Source of the DNA: Paraphysomonas bandaiensis | Lineage: Eukaryota; Chrysophyceae | Direction: 5' to 3' | DNA: 64,000 nt | Assembly: GCA_965644295.1 (NCBI GenBank) | Contig: CBFFRP010000141.1 | Span: 248,001 to 312,000, forward strand | Part shown: piece by piece, positions 49,055 through 59,780 of the stretch | Position numbering within the stretch: the first letter of the stretch is position 1 | Layout of the letters: each line of letters starts with the position of its first letter | Translations under genes and position numbers: made by a program | The notes under the pieces: generated by a model | Told to the model about the DNA's origin: nothing | What the model saw: only the letters and a program-made list of their open reading frames with translations | The model's database searches: none

Positions 49055-50281
49055 TTAATGCATCTTACTATCACCACTACACGAATCTAATATAGCGGAC
49101 TCTAAAAACTCTACAACAGCTTCTTCATTTTGTAGCTTGTTCGCATTGTTGCACGCGGCACCACCATCACTTTTTCGAGATATATTAAAAGATGAAAGAT
49201 CGGGATGAAACTCCGGTGCATCCAAAAGAAATGAATGTCTCATTGCCTGTAATAATATATATAGATAAGCATAGGAATTGCATCTGTCATTCCTGCAAAG
49301 TACGAACCTCTGTGGCAGTCAGTCTTGTAGAAGGATTTAACTGAAGAAGGGAACTCAAGAAGTCCAGACTTGGTCTAGACGCGTGTGGCACCAGTAATGT
49401 CAAATCTACCGGCTCCATATCTGGAAAGGACACCTTCGAGTAATCTGGAAGATTTACAACTTCCTGCATTCGGCATGGATTGGTTACATACGCTTAAAAA
49501 TTCTAGACTACCTACCGGCCACGTCGCAGGATTCGGAGTACCCATTACCTGGAATACGCGGTAAAGCTGATCAATGTCATTGTTACCAGGAAACAATGGA
49601 GAGAGCATCATTAATTCTGCAACGATGGCACCAACGGACCATATGTCGACAGCCTTCGTGTAGTGCCTCGCTCCGAAGAGCAATTCTGGCGGTCGGTACC
49701 ATCGTGTTGCGACCTGATGACTCATCGATTGGTCCGAAGAACTCACAAGTACACGCGATAATCCAAAATCAGCTAGCCTAACAGCACCACTGGCAGATAA
49801 CAATATATTCGAAGGCTTTATATCCCGATGTAAAATGTTAAGTGCGTGACAATGGGAAAGGCCAGAAAGAATCTGAAAACTATAAAATTTGATTAAGTCA
49901 TCGGAGAAGAAATTATGAGCATTCACGATCTCTTGCTGCAAGTCTGATTCCATATAGTCGAATGCGAGTACGAGTGATGCATCTTTTGGATAGACTTTAA
50001 GGAGAGGTATAACATACGGACTGTTCAACTGTTTAAGAGATTCAATTTCGCGAAACACTGCCTTTGGAATACCACCTGTCCCACTGCGAGTAGATATCAG
50101 GCTAACATGTTTCAAGGCAACCTTTTTTCCAGTAACAGTATCAATGCCAAGGCGAACATCACCATATGCACCTACATAGAGTCTTATACCATCTATATGT
50201 AATGAAACAAGTATACAAACCTTCACCAATCTTTTTTAATGATCTAAATCTTTCTTTACTCTCTTCAATAACAGAATCCAT
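49055..50281 (-). CDS. CDK20: CDK20/CCRK-like cyclin-dependent kinase
   Basis: Four exons: 50221-50281, 49516-50171, 49308-49463, 49055-49246; introns 49-61 nt; 354 residues (human CDK20 346). Exon 1 supplies the start MDSVIEESKERFRSLKKIGE and the first half of the glycine loop GEGAYGDV. Then VALKHV Lys, GGIPKAVFREIESL in the C-helix, ILHRDIKPSNILLSASGAVR, DFGLSRVL, SHQVATRWYRPPELLFGARH, SPLFPGNNDIDQL and GTPNPATWPEVVNLPDYSKV. The ISASG-type loop, YGARxY and the GTPNPxxWPExxxLPDYxKxSF run are hallmarks of CDK20. CDK20 orthologues control cilium length and assembly through MAK/ICK-type kinases, which suggests the organism has flagella. Confidence 0.93.
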
Positions 50282-50624
50282 GTAAGGTTTAGATCAGAAG
50301 ATTATGTGTAATATATACTTGGTGTCTTAACCTCAGCTGATAGTATTAATATACTGGGACTGATAGGACTCTGTATATTGTACAAGATAGTTGTAAAAAA
50401 GACCATATTTTTAAGATAGTAATGCAATAAAATTGGAATTATATCTAAAAACTAAGTATATTTCACACTATACTGCTACATATACCGAGTATAATGCATA
50501 TGCGTACAATACAGCAGAGTATAGACCATCATATAGAGCAAAGCCAACACACTATTGTCAAGTCAACCATACTGGCAATTGCCATTATTATTCTGTCTTT
50601 ATTCATTATCTTTTGCATAATATA
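50282..50624. other. Divergent promoter spacer
   Basis: 340 bp between the divergent CDK20-like and SMP-30-like genes. AT-rich, open in one plus frame that extends the downstream ORF, but that extension (YISHYTATYTEYNAYAYN...) looks non-coding. Confidence 0.45.
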
Positions 50625-51800
50625 ATGTCTTCATACATTTCTATTGCATCTGGTATAGTCTCTAAGATATCTCCTTCCAAGAAACCTGACTGGGCATGGT
50701 GCTATTGCTTCTTTCCTGCATTAGTTGTATATTTTGCATTGTTAATGAGTCATATTAACACCAAACCTACAACGGGATATATTGAGATACTTGATAGTGA
50801 TATGCATAAAATCATATCACCATCAGCTAATATCGAGATTATTGCAACCGGAATGAATTGGACTGAAGGACCTTTATGGATTGACGATGAGACTCTCTCC
50901 TCTAGTTATCTCTTGTTTTCAGACACAATAACTAACAGAGTTTGGAAATGGGAGGAAGGCAAGGGCTTCTTCACAATTGGTAAAACTTTGTATATGGAGC
51001 ATAGTGGTTGCAAACTGGACAACCCGTGGTGTACTAATATTAAGGAGCCTGGATCTAATGGGCTGATATCACTTCTCGGGTCTAAGACGGATGATATCAT
51101 TTTGTGTGAACACGGAGAGCGGTCAGTATCATTAGTATATGCAAATGGAAGTCGCGTTGTACTTGCCTCCCACTACGAAAAAAAACGGCTTAACTCTCCA
51201 AACGATGTGGTGTGGTCTCCCGAGCAGAACTTATATTTTACCGACCCCCCATTCGGCTTGTATGATAAGTCTGGGAAGATAATTCAGGATCAACAGCAAA
51301 ATCGCAACGGCGTGTATATGATTCCCCGACAACAGGTACATTATGCTCTGCAGAGCGGAGGAACGTCAGCTGACTTGGTCCTTCTGGATGACACAATGAC
51401 ACGCCCCAATGGCATTGCTTTTTCGCCAGACTTCTCCAAACTGTTTGTATCAAATTGTGACCACACAGCGGCGTATTGGAAGGTATTTGACGTGAAGTCG
51501 GATGGTACTTTGGGGGATGGAAAGGTTTTCTTCGATGCAACAGAGTTGCGTGCTGTAGATCCTCTACAAAACAATCCTGATGGGTTTAAGTTAGACATTA
51601 ATGGTAATGTTTTTGCCACTGGTCCTGGTGGTGTATTAGTTATGTCCTCTGGTGGGAAGTTGTTAGGTAGACTTCATCTAGATAGAAAAGCGTCAAATGT
51701 TGCATTTGGTAGTGATGGATATCTCTATATTACGGCCACAGATGCTGTGATGCGAGTCAAAGTACAAACACGTCCAGCGAAAGCTTACATGCTGCGGTAA
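50625..51800 (+). CDS. Membrane-anchored SMP-30/gluconolactonase-like beta-propeller protein
   Basis: Intronless. The ATG at 50625 gives 391 residues and was chosen because the in-frame upstream part has no protein-like character. Residues ~25-43 (WCYCFFPALVVYFALLMSHI) form a signal anchor. The propeller shows TGMNWTEGPLWID, LLFSDTITNRVWKW, EPGSNGLI, RLNSPNDVVWSPEQNLYFTD (family NDV motif), RPNGIAFSPDFSKLFVSNCD, NPDGFKLDINGNVFATGPGG and NVAFGSDGYLYIT. Such enzymes bind a divalent metal and hydrolyse lactones. The catalytic Glu/Asn/Asp set (TEGP, NDV, PNGI, NPDG) appears complete. Substrate unknown. Confidence 0.92.
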   Translation: MSSYISIASGIVSKISPSKKPDWAWCYCFFPALVVYFALLMSHINTKPTTGYIEILDSDMHKIISPSANIEIIATGMNWTEGPLWIDDETLSSSYLLFSDTITNRVWKWEEGKGFFTIGKTLYMEHSGCKLDNPWCTNIKEPGSNGLISLLGSKTDDIILCEHGERSVSLVYANGSRVVLASHYEKKRLNSPNDVVWSPEQNLYFTDPPFGLYDKSGKIIQDQQQNRNGVYMIPRQQVHYALQSGGTSADLVLLDDTMTRPNGIAFSPDFSKLFVSNCDHTAAYWKVFDVKSDGTLGDGKVFFDATELRAVDPLQNNPDGFKLDINGNVFATGPGGVLVMSSGGKLLGRLHLDRKASNVAFGSDGYLYITATDAVMRVKVQTRPAKAYMLR

Positions 51801-52655
51801 TTGGAAGTCGTGGTGTAAGTAATAACGCTATTTATTATTATTGAGAACGTGTAGCTATTCTTCTATATACTTGTTTAAATACAATCCTATTAGAATTGGA
51901 CATTACACTGAAGTTGACCTTGCTCTTCAAGTAAACCTTACACTTGATTTGCTCATGCAACGCACTTTCAAGAAATATTATACTTATCAACCTTAACACT
52001 TCACAACATAATCATGCCACACGTTCTGAACATCTGCTCTCAGAAACAGCTGTTTATCATTCGTTCACCAGTCAATCCTATATCTTATATAGTCATATAA
52101 TCATATATCATTAACTGAATTGACTTTCTTTGAAACTATGTTCACCCCGTTCCAACATGAGTTGAATTCACTTTTGAACTCTATTTGCACTATATATATC
52201 GTATCATACAGCAACACCTAACATACAAGAAGCGCAGTTTGTTGTTGTCACTGCGACAATGACACGAAATATTGCTTTTGCTTGATGTAATACAACGTGG
52301 AAATCGAGGAGTAAAGGCTATTTATCGTTTCCAACTTCTAACCATACACCAAATTGAATAAACACAGGAGAAATGCAGACACACAAACTGGATAACTGCA
52401 CAGAGCATCTGCTAAAACAAAATTGTAAAGTTGACAATAAAATATAAAATGTATTAACTTTCATAACGCCAAACAAAAAGAACCGCAGAATAGTGGTGCT
52501 ATATCTACATCTCTACATCTATATTCATTTCTCCTATGTTTAATCGATCGTACAAATACCTATATTTACTACGAGCAAACATAACTTATGACACCTCACA
52601 AATGACATGCCAGACTTCAAAAATTGCGTAGCTTAAAGCACGCATCGCACTAAAA
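51801..52655. other. Gene-free spacer
   Basis: 850 bp between convergent genes; AT-rich, nothing recognised. Confidence 0.5.
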
Positions 52656-54042
52656 CTACAGTATATTGCATGCGGCAAGTCCTTTCGCGTAGCACCTGCG
52701 TAGCCGATTCTCCTTAATCCACCTGATTTCTCGTCTAGTGATAGGATCCCAAGTCCGAATTTCCTTGCGATTAAAGTTGAAGACAGCCCCAAAAAAATGT
52801 CGCCCGTCTGTTGTTTGGGGTAGATCATTTTCCGGGGATACGCCAAACCTATTGTCCAACCGTTCTAAGTTAGTACAATTCGATGCAATAAGCTGAAGTA
52901 AATGGCAGAGGACAATTAAGCACTTGTGCGAATACTCACAAGACAATCAACAAGCGTCTCATATCATCCGGTGGAAGTTTCTTTTTATCAATGAGACCCA
53001 TCTCTTCGAGCTGCACACCCCACTCTCGCAGCTGATGTAGAGGTAGGCCATATGTCAACCACGGGTTGTGTGTATACACCTCCCTTGCCTCACCGACAAA
53101 GTCGTCTAGGACATCCATCTCTAATTCTAATTCGTTATCAATATTATTCCAGTAGTTTACAACTTGCACATCATCCGTGCAAAGCTTGATCACTATCCAC
53201 ACTGGTAACTCCTGCGACAACAAAAACAAATATGAGCAGGAAAAGTGGACGAATCTGTTATTGCAGCGAAACAACTGGGCAGAAGTGACTGAAATAATAT
53301 CATTCAAATACTCATCCTCTTGTACCTGTAATGGACGCAAGGCAGTAATGATGTCACCATCGCTTGACTCGCCATCCGTGGCGATCACTACGACTGCTTT
53401 CTGGTCCTGCTGTCTCAAAGTAGGCTCCATATCTCGAATTTGTCCAGTTATTTCACGTATATGTCGACACAGTGGTGTAGCTCCACTCGGACTCTGAAAA
53501 ACAAATTTGTTATCAACCTGTAACATGAAAGGAGAAGGAATATACTTGGTCCAATAAGGCCCGGAACATTTTGTAATTTGCACCATTGTCGTTTTTCCTT
53601 CCGACAACTATAGGATGAGATCCATTGAGCAAGCGAAACTCTGTCGGCGCACCCAGTTTTTCAGCAAGTGTGGCATGGAATCGCAACGAATCCGCTAACT
53701 CAACCCATCTTGAGCATGGTACAGACCTCACCCTACCGTTAGGCGCTGTGATATTATGATGCCCATCCGAAGCTGCCATCGAGCCTGCAAAGGTGTTAGT
53801 TGTATGCATCCACTGAACACCAACCCACCAGAATCGTCAACCAGAATGAACCGTACAGGATACTTCATAGCACTTTTAATTGCAACACTTTGAAGTCCTT
53901 GTGGCCATTTGTTTTCTGTTAAGAATCTAGTGACCTCTGCATGACCGTTATCGCTGAAGGGAGGAGGGGGATAACGGCTCATTGCTATAGATGGATTGCT
54001 CTCTGGAGGGGGAGGCAAATGCCCCTGCTCACTGCCATGCAT
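52656..54042 (-). CDS. VWA-domain protein
   Basis: Five exons: 53829-54042, 53546-53784, 53326-53493, 52945-53211 and about 52656-52892; about 374 residues. The first junction restores the MIDAS metal motif VRFILVDDSGSMAA, and exon 3 carries SPSGATPLCRHI and VVVIATDGESSDGDI, the other two MIDAS elements. C-terminal part: LPVWIVIKLCTDD, YWNNIDNELELEMDVLDDFV, NPWLTYGLPLHQLREWG, then TDGRHFFGAVFNFNRKEIRT. Proline-rich N-terminus. VWA domains with intact MIDAS bind ligands through Mg; function unknown. The 114-nt intron 53212-53325 is stop-free and a multiple of three. The last junction is unsure: a strong GTGAGT donor (52939) gives the wrong phase, so I used GTCTTG at 52944. Confidence 0.82.
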
Positions 54043-55014
54043 AGTATATGTATATCCTACAAGATAAATGTGTATTGAGGTAGCTTTATATACTATACAG
54101 TTAATAGATGAGGATCACCTGTGCGCTATGTGTGTATCCTCTGCTCACTGCTGTACTGCAATACATACAGAGTATACCTCTATACCTGTATAGCGTATAG
54201 CTGTATTGAACTGCGTACATATATATATATAGGTATACGGTATACACGCATACAGTGTATGTAGGAATTCCAAGTCGTATTCTTTCTATATAAACTACAA
54301 CTACGACTACAGATTGGAATTCTATACAGAAATACACTGTACAGCATATGTATTCTGCAATAATACCATACGATAATACCCACAAGATATCCGTCCACTA
54401 TATATGGGCGGCTGTCCATCATATCATATCTTTGCATTGCATGCTACAATGTAACCATATCTGTGGATATCTGAAGATCACGAAGAGTATTATCGTGGAC
54501 AATATCAACATAGCCTGCCCTAATCTAGGGATTCAATCCATTTGAGTTACACAGTTGCGCTATGAGGTCAAGATCCAAGCACAAGTGAATCATGTTGAAT
54601 ATCATGATATCCGTGTTCTGATTTTGATTCCAATTAATCTAACCCGGAGTCAGTCCTTGCAATGCTAATAAAATATTACAAGAGATCTATCGCACCAAGA
54701 CGAGTGCATATTTCTGCACGACTATTAATGTTGATATTGTAGTAGGTAGTAGGACTAGTTACTTTTTGTTTAACGGCCCTATTCCTACATATTCTTCTAG
54801 TAGGAACGCTTACACAACAGTGTAACGACTAATTTCATTGAATGTTGCTTCCAATTTATGACTAGCTGCTTGAATTCATACTTGACTAGAAAAGATAGTT
54901 TTTGAAAGGAAATCACACTTTGAATTGTACTTAATGTCATTTATATATGTACCACACCCCATGAATTCTATCGTACAAGGCGAATAGTAAAACGATTTGC
55001 ACGAATAAATTTTA
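54043..55014. other. Spacer with a tRNA-like fragment
   Basis: Upstream of the VWA gene and downstream of the PRUNE-like gene. Mostly AT-rich. On the minus strand 54523-54569 resembles part of a tRNA (see findings). No full gene. Confidence 0.45.
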
Positions 55015-56308
55015 TTATACATCACTGTTAGCCTCGTAAAAATGATCTTGAAACAACTGTATATCCGGGGCTAACTGCTTTCTTGATGCGCCCGTCGAAC
55101 CCTGGTGATAAACTATGCAGCTCATGTCCATTCCAAAAAGCTGCTCAGCTTTTATCTGATCATCGTTCATTATCGTTAAGTCGAAGCGGCAGTTTCCTTC
55201 ACGACAGAGAAATTCGTGAAGGGATTGAGTGTAGTGCCTGGAAGGTGAACACACGAGTATTTCTCTCCTGCGTTGCGGGTGATGAACAAACGACATTACC
55301 ACCATGCTATCCATACTGAAGTCACGAATCATGTTTCTTATCGCATCGCCGACCCCTTCCTTGTTCAGGAAGGCGGACACGGGCTGCAATACCGAAGATA
55401 TTCCTACACAACCTTGCCCAAGTTGTCGTCCCTCCTCTTCGCTATGACAGTTTCCGCTGAAGAGCTTGAAATCCATTCGGAGAGCATCCGAAGCGCTAAG
55501 TTCTCTCCAAAACACTGGATCCAGTTTGGCACCTCGCAATTTCTCGAAGAGATCATCACGGGAGTGGGGAGAAATCTCAGAAAGAGCACACAAAATACGA
55601 GAGTCACGCTCTGTTCCAATTCCGGCCACGGGGTCCATATTTATAGTACTTAGGACATGAGTAAAGGTTAGCAGGTAATAGATATATACTACAAACTTAC
55701 TCAAGAGTAATAACTCCCATTAGAAGCGTTGCAATATCTTGAGTCAGCAGGTCACTTGATTGCACATTCTCCATCACTTTATAGTACTCCTCTGCAACTA
55801 AAGTGCATGTTGATCCTGATGAAGCTTTTTGAGTTGAAGCATCGAAGGCAATATTGCGACACTCTGAGGGTATCCATGAGTAATGTCCCTTGTCAATGTG
55901 ATGATCAATAATTTCCACCACATTAGCACCATATTTCGCATGTAAATGGGGAGGCAAGTCGTTATGATCAGCAAGCGTCAACGCCAGGAGGCCTCTCTGA
56001 GATAATTCTTCCAGTGGGCACTCCTCAAGGCAGATAATTTCAGCGAGTGATAAATTCACTGTTTGAAGAAGAATCTGCACCTCCCGACGAAAGTGCACAT
56101 CAGAGCGCAGTATGGATGCAGCAGGTACATATGCTATATTCGAATTAGTGGATTTACATGACATTAAATATGCATAGCAGAGAGATGAGATAATGGAGTC
56201 AGCATCGCATGCTTGATTCCCCATGACGATGTTGACTTTAACATCGCCCACATTTCTTAATATAGATTTACAAGATTGCAAATATTTTAACATTATTTCA
56301 TTAATCAC
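55015..56308 (-). CDS. PRUNE/exopolyphosphatase-type DHH phosphoesterase
   Basis: Two exons, 55701-56308 and 55015-55648, 52-nt intron; 413 residues. N-terminal DHH domain: VNIVMGNQACDADSIISSLC (metal ligands), LTLADHNDLP (second Asp), EIIDHHIDKGHY (DHH signature, ~136-139), STCTLVAEEYY. The junction restores LLMGVITLDTINMDP. A C-terminal DHHA2 domain follows: RDDLFEKLRGAKLD, FSMDSMVVMSFVHH. Members hydrolyse polyphosphate, short-chain polyphosphates or cyclic nucleotides with Mn or Mg. The GNxxCDxDS plus DHH and DHHA2 pattern places it with PPX1/PRUNE rather than RecJ. Confidence 0.93.
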
Positions 56309-56831
56309 TTATACACATATCACTATTAACAATCCATATCAATTCTAATAAGACATTAAAGTAGTGTTGTGTTGCTGGAGATGCATCCATATCATGCCAT
56401 ATCATGATAGGCGATCATACCACAGCAGTGTCCACAGCAATACTGCTGCTGCTGTCTAGTATTATCTAGCTCCATCCGTTAGGTTTACACCGGGGATGTG
56501 GCCCGGATAGACATCCGTTAACACCCGTCTCTATGTATGTTGTACTGCTGTGTGTACGTATGTACACACACTGCTATGATATGACAGTTAGGTACGACAT
56601 ACTCTGTATGACTGGGGCGTATACTCTGCTCAACACACATACACATATATATACACTAGCATTGATGGATCTTACATGCAAAGATCTGTATATGTATATG
56701 TTAGTATAAACTATCAGCCATCTATTCACTCCTAACACAATATTTATAATCACCCTGACAATCTCTATTATGTTTTTCATTCTGATTTCCATCTATCAAC
56801 TGATGATATAAACTCTACTTTCACAGTCCCA
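56309..56831. other. Divergent promoter spacer
   Basis: 520 bp between PRUNE-like (-) and seven-TM (+) genes. AT-rich with short GTAT/ACAC stretches; nothing else seen. Confidence 0.5.
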
Positions 56832-57891
56832 ATGGATTTTTTCTTTGTTATTGGTATCACTGGTATTGGTATATATGCAACATTATTTCTATACTGTGTA
56901 TTTCAAATTGCACTATTTATTCGCGCTATAAACAAGGACTATCAGTTCTTGATTCATAAACTTTCCTTTCATGTCATGTATGGTGTGTACTCCCTATTGG
57001 AATGCTTATACTTTGTGAGCCTTTTTGTATACGATTACTACGTTCGATGGGGTACAGCGATTCATTTAATGGCTTTATACTGGAACTTGTTAGCATTTGT
57101 GACGGTATTTGTCTTAGAAATGTGTATCCACTGTTTCATTCGTGAATGTTTAGATAATAATGCTATGGAGTGTCACAACATATCACGGAAGAATATCAAA
57201 AACCCAACGATATGTGGGACGCATATTTTTGGGATTCAATTTAGTATCAACAATTGCGGATATTATTTTATGGTGTATGTATTCTGAAATTTGATTGCTT
57301 TATATCAATATTGTTTGGCTAGGTATTACTCTTGATGAGAATAATTCGCTGAATCCCTTACGATCGACTTTGACTCTAATTTACGTTTTTTCGCTACTAA
57401 TGTTATCATTGGGGTTGTACGTTCATGGTTACCGTCTGAAGTTGAAGTTGAGGCTCTCTATACCTCGCGGAAGCCCCGACGCGGCGACCATTAAAGCCAA
57501 GATGGAAGCAGTATATCAGCGAATAAATGCTGTTTTGATTGTGTGCATATTGTGCTATGGTCTGCGAGCTATTCTTATACTAGTTCTAGTGTGCGACCGT
57601 GCAGCTCTGTATGATATTCCCCTGTTGGTGTGGTTTGTTCTGACCGCATTTATCCCCACAATCGGCCCGGTATGTGGTACGATCTTATGCTATGAAATTC
57701 CTAATTGCTGTTTTCAGGGAATCACATTTCTCTATATTATGCGCTATCAGCCCGAGCATTGTAGTCCCAGTAGTAACGAAGACAGTGTTGATGTCATAAA
57801 ATCTCCTTTGGGTCAGGCCGAGGAAGGGTCTGAAACGATTCCGTCTATTGTAGTTATGGGAGACATGCACAGCAATAGCAGCCCCAGCTAA
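56832..57891 (+). CDS. Seven-transmembrane TOM1/THH1-like protein
   Basis: Three exons: 56832-57104, 57154-57274, 57323-57891; introns 49 and 48 nt; 320 residues. The middle exon is in a different frame from the apparent unspliced ORF. Joining it gives IIMLWSVTTYHGRISKTQRY and then the membrane segment IFLGFNLVSTIADIILWC, which completes the topology. Hydrophobic segments: ~5-27, 45-70, 78-93, 110-131, 145-165, 205-228, 235-262, followed by a polar tail. Basic loop YRLKLKLRLSIPRGS. The plan fits the TOM1/TOM3/THH1 family (GPR137-like); plant members are tonoplast proteins that some plant viruses exploit. The family call rests on topology and loop character, not a unique motif. Confidence 0.78.
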
Positions 57892-58477
57892 CTCTGACGG
57901 ATTAGGTGTTCATAGCATTCATTTTGTTATCGATGAAAGAACTACACATATTATTTAGTATATTAAAGTATCTTTGTTTTTCGTTGATGATAACACCAAT
58001 TCAGCAACAATGAACAAATATATCGCATCATTTTTGTAGCTCGCAACTGTCGGAGCATTCATTATCCACAGTGCATATGTGCATATTATTAAATCCTGTT
58101 TACTTTCTCCATAGTGGAATGAGTTGGCGTACTGAATTTCTATGCTTACGTGTTTAGTAAAAGTAGTTTAAGTTTTAAGTAACATGTGTTGGCGTAGTTT
58201 CTGTTCATTTTCGTCTGGTGGCGGTGGTACCAGATTAAAAGCACATTGAAATAGTGAGCTAATCCGCTTGGCACATTACTTACTTTCAGCATATCAAGTT
58301 GTTGTAAATAATTTAAAATTGTTATTTAGAGATTCTATTATGATGGCAATACTTATTCTTTTAGATAATGGTCATTATTGAACTAGATCTCAGAGAGAAA
58401 TTGTAGCTAGACTAGATAGATTAATTAATCTCGTTTACACGAATTATAACAAACAACTACTACTAAACCGAGAGAAT
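57892..58477. other. Gene-free spacer
   Basis: About 590 bp between the seven-TM gene and Copia debris; nothing recognised. Confidence 0.5.
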
Positions 58478-58860
58478 AACCCCACTGCTTAGGCCAGATC
58501 AGGTCTCGTATGTATTGCCAGATGCAATACTGCTCCAATAATTCGCCTATACTGAAGTGATTCGACCCACTGCGTCTGCTCCTCCGTGAGCTCACGTTCC
58601 TCTGCCAATAGATCCTTGTTCTTACACTACCCTTTCCCATAACTGAGCTGAATTTCTTAATAATATTCTTTGCATACTCGGATTGGTCCAACATATACCT
58701 GCTGTCGCCTCTGGTTATCCTGATATTCAGAAACCGCTGACACTCACCCAGATCATGCATTTCAAGGTTTTCACTGAACCTACGCTTAACACTTTCCAAG
58801 TAGTTAAGGTTAAGGTCAGCAGATGCAAGTATAATATCATCCACATATTATATATTTACA
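58478..58860 (-). mobile_element. Copia reverse-transcriptase fragment
   Basis: Minus strand. YVDDIILA (RT catalytic motif), HDLGECQRFLNIRITRGDSR, LDQSEYAKNIIKKF, then after a frameshift EERELTEEQTQWVE and YRRIIGAVLHLAIHTRPDLA followed by a stop. Typical Copia RT end; broken by the frameshift and truncated on both sides. Confidence 0.9.
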
Positions 58861-58894
58861 ATAAATGCAGCTTTCCATTACTCCATCTCATATA

Positions 58895-58980
58895 CAAACA
58901 TGTGTTCAAGATACATGCAGTGAAATGCATTTATCGATGTGTTTGTTCCACTGCCTTGGTAAAGACCTCAATCAATATAC
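58895..58980 (-). repeat. Inverted copy of a Copia C-terminal segment
   Basis: Reverse complement of 59129-59216: CTTGGTAAAGACCTCAATC and TGTGTTTGTTCCACTGCCTT shared, with a ~14-bp indel. Read on the minus strand it corresponds to the xVFTKAxxxxxxxKFIKSL end of Copia pol. Confidence 0.8.
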
Positions 58981-59128
58981 ATATATTATATATATTACAA
59001 TATTTGCCAAAATATCTCGCTTCACTGGGTGCACATTTTGGAAAGGTTATATTCGGCGGAAGCAGTTGCAGCGTAAGTGCAAAGGCATCTGTATTGATTT
59101 TTTTCAGTTGATAAAGGCACTATAAGGA

Positions 59129-59514
59129 TTGAGGTCTTTACCAAGGCAGTGGAACAAACACATTGATAAATTTATCAAATCGTTGCATTTCACTGCATGT
59201 ATCTTGGACACATGTATATTATGTATACATAATAGATTCAGTGAGAGTGAGTTCGATTTACATGTGTTCAGTAATTCAGACTGGGCTGGTGATAGGATGC
59301 CTCGGCGGTCCACAACGGGATACATTTTATTTTTATGTGCAAGGTGATACTGGTGTGGCTTGAGGGGGTGTCCAAGGATCCCGGACTCCTAGTAGCGAAG
59401 TTGACACCATTCTTTATGAACAGCAAGAGTGCAAGGATCTCTCCGAGAGTCCTGTCCATCAATAGAGGTAGAAGTACATTAACATCAAGTATCACTGGGT
59501 GAGAGAGCTAGTTA
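59129..59514 (+). mobile_element. Copia C-terminal and RNase H fragments
   Basis: Plus strand. First a pol-end piece (VFTKA, then in another frame LPRQWNKHIDKFIKSLHF), then an RNase H piece in which SNSDWAGDRMPRRSTTGYI is clear, ending with CKDLSESPVH and KYINIKYHWVRE, all with frameshifts and stops. The order (pol end before RNase H) is the reverse of an intact element, so at least two insertions or a rearrangement are present. Confidence 0.88.
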
Positions 59515-59780
59515 ATGGAAAATTTCCTACATCATAGTTGATTCATGTGTCCTCGCTGAAGCGATAGATTAGAATATAATCCGTATTCTAATACATTCAC
59601 GTCTCAGTCAGCACCGACTATTGATTACAATACACTACAATTTTATTGTACTGTACGTCAGCACTGTGTCAACACATATACAGTGTTAATAGAACTTCAA
59701 ACTAGGCAAAATACGTCCTGCAAGAATGCAATACAATTATAGGGTTTCCTAACTCAAGCGTATACAACATACATAATATA

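Noticed and set aside
50433-50624. 64-codon N-terminal extension of the SMP-30-like ORF
   Set aside because: Tyr/Thr/Asn-rich and lies in the divergent promoter; the ATG at 50625 precedes a normal signal anchor.
57105-57287. Unspliced end of the seven-TM ORF (CLDNNAMECHNISRKN...)
   Set aside because: Removing the 49-nt intron gives a continuous membrane segment in a different frame and joins the next exon in phase.
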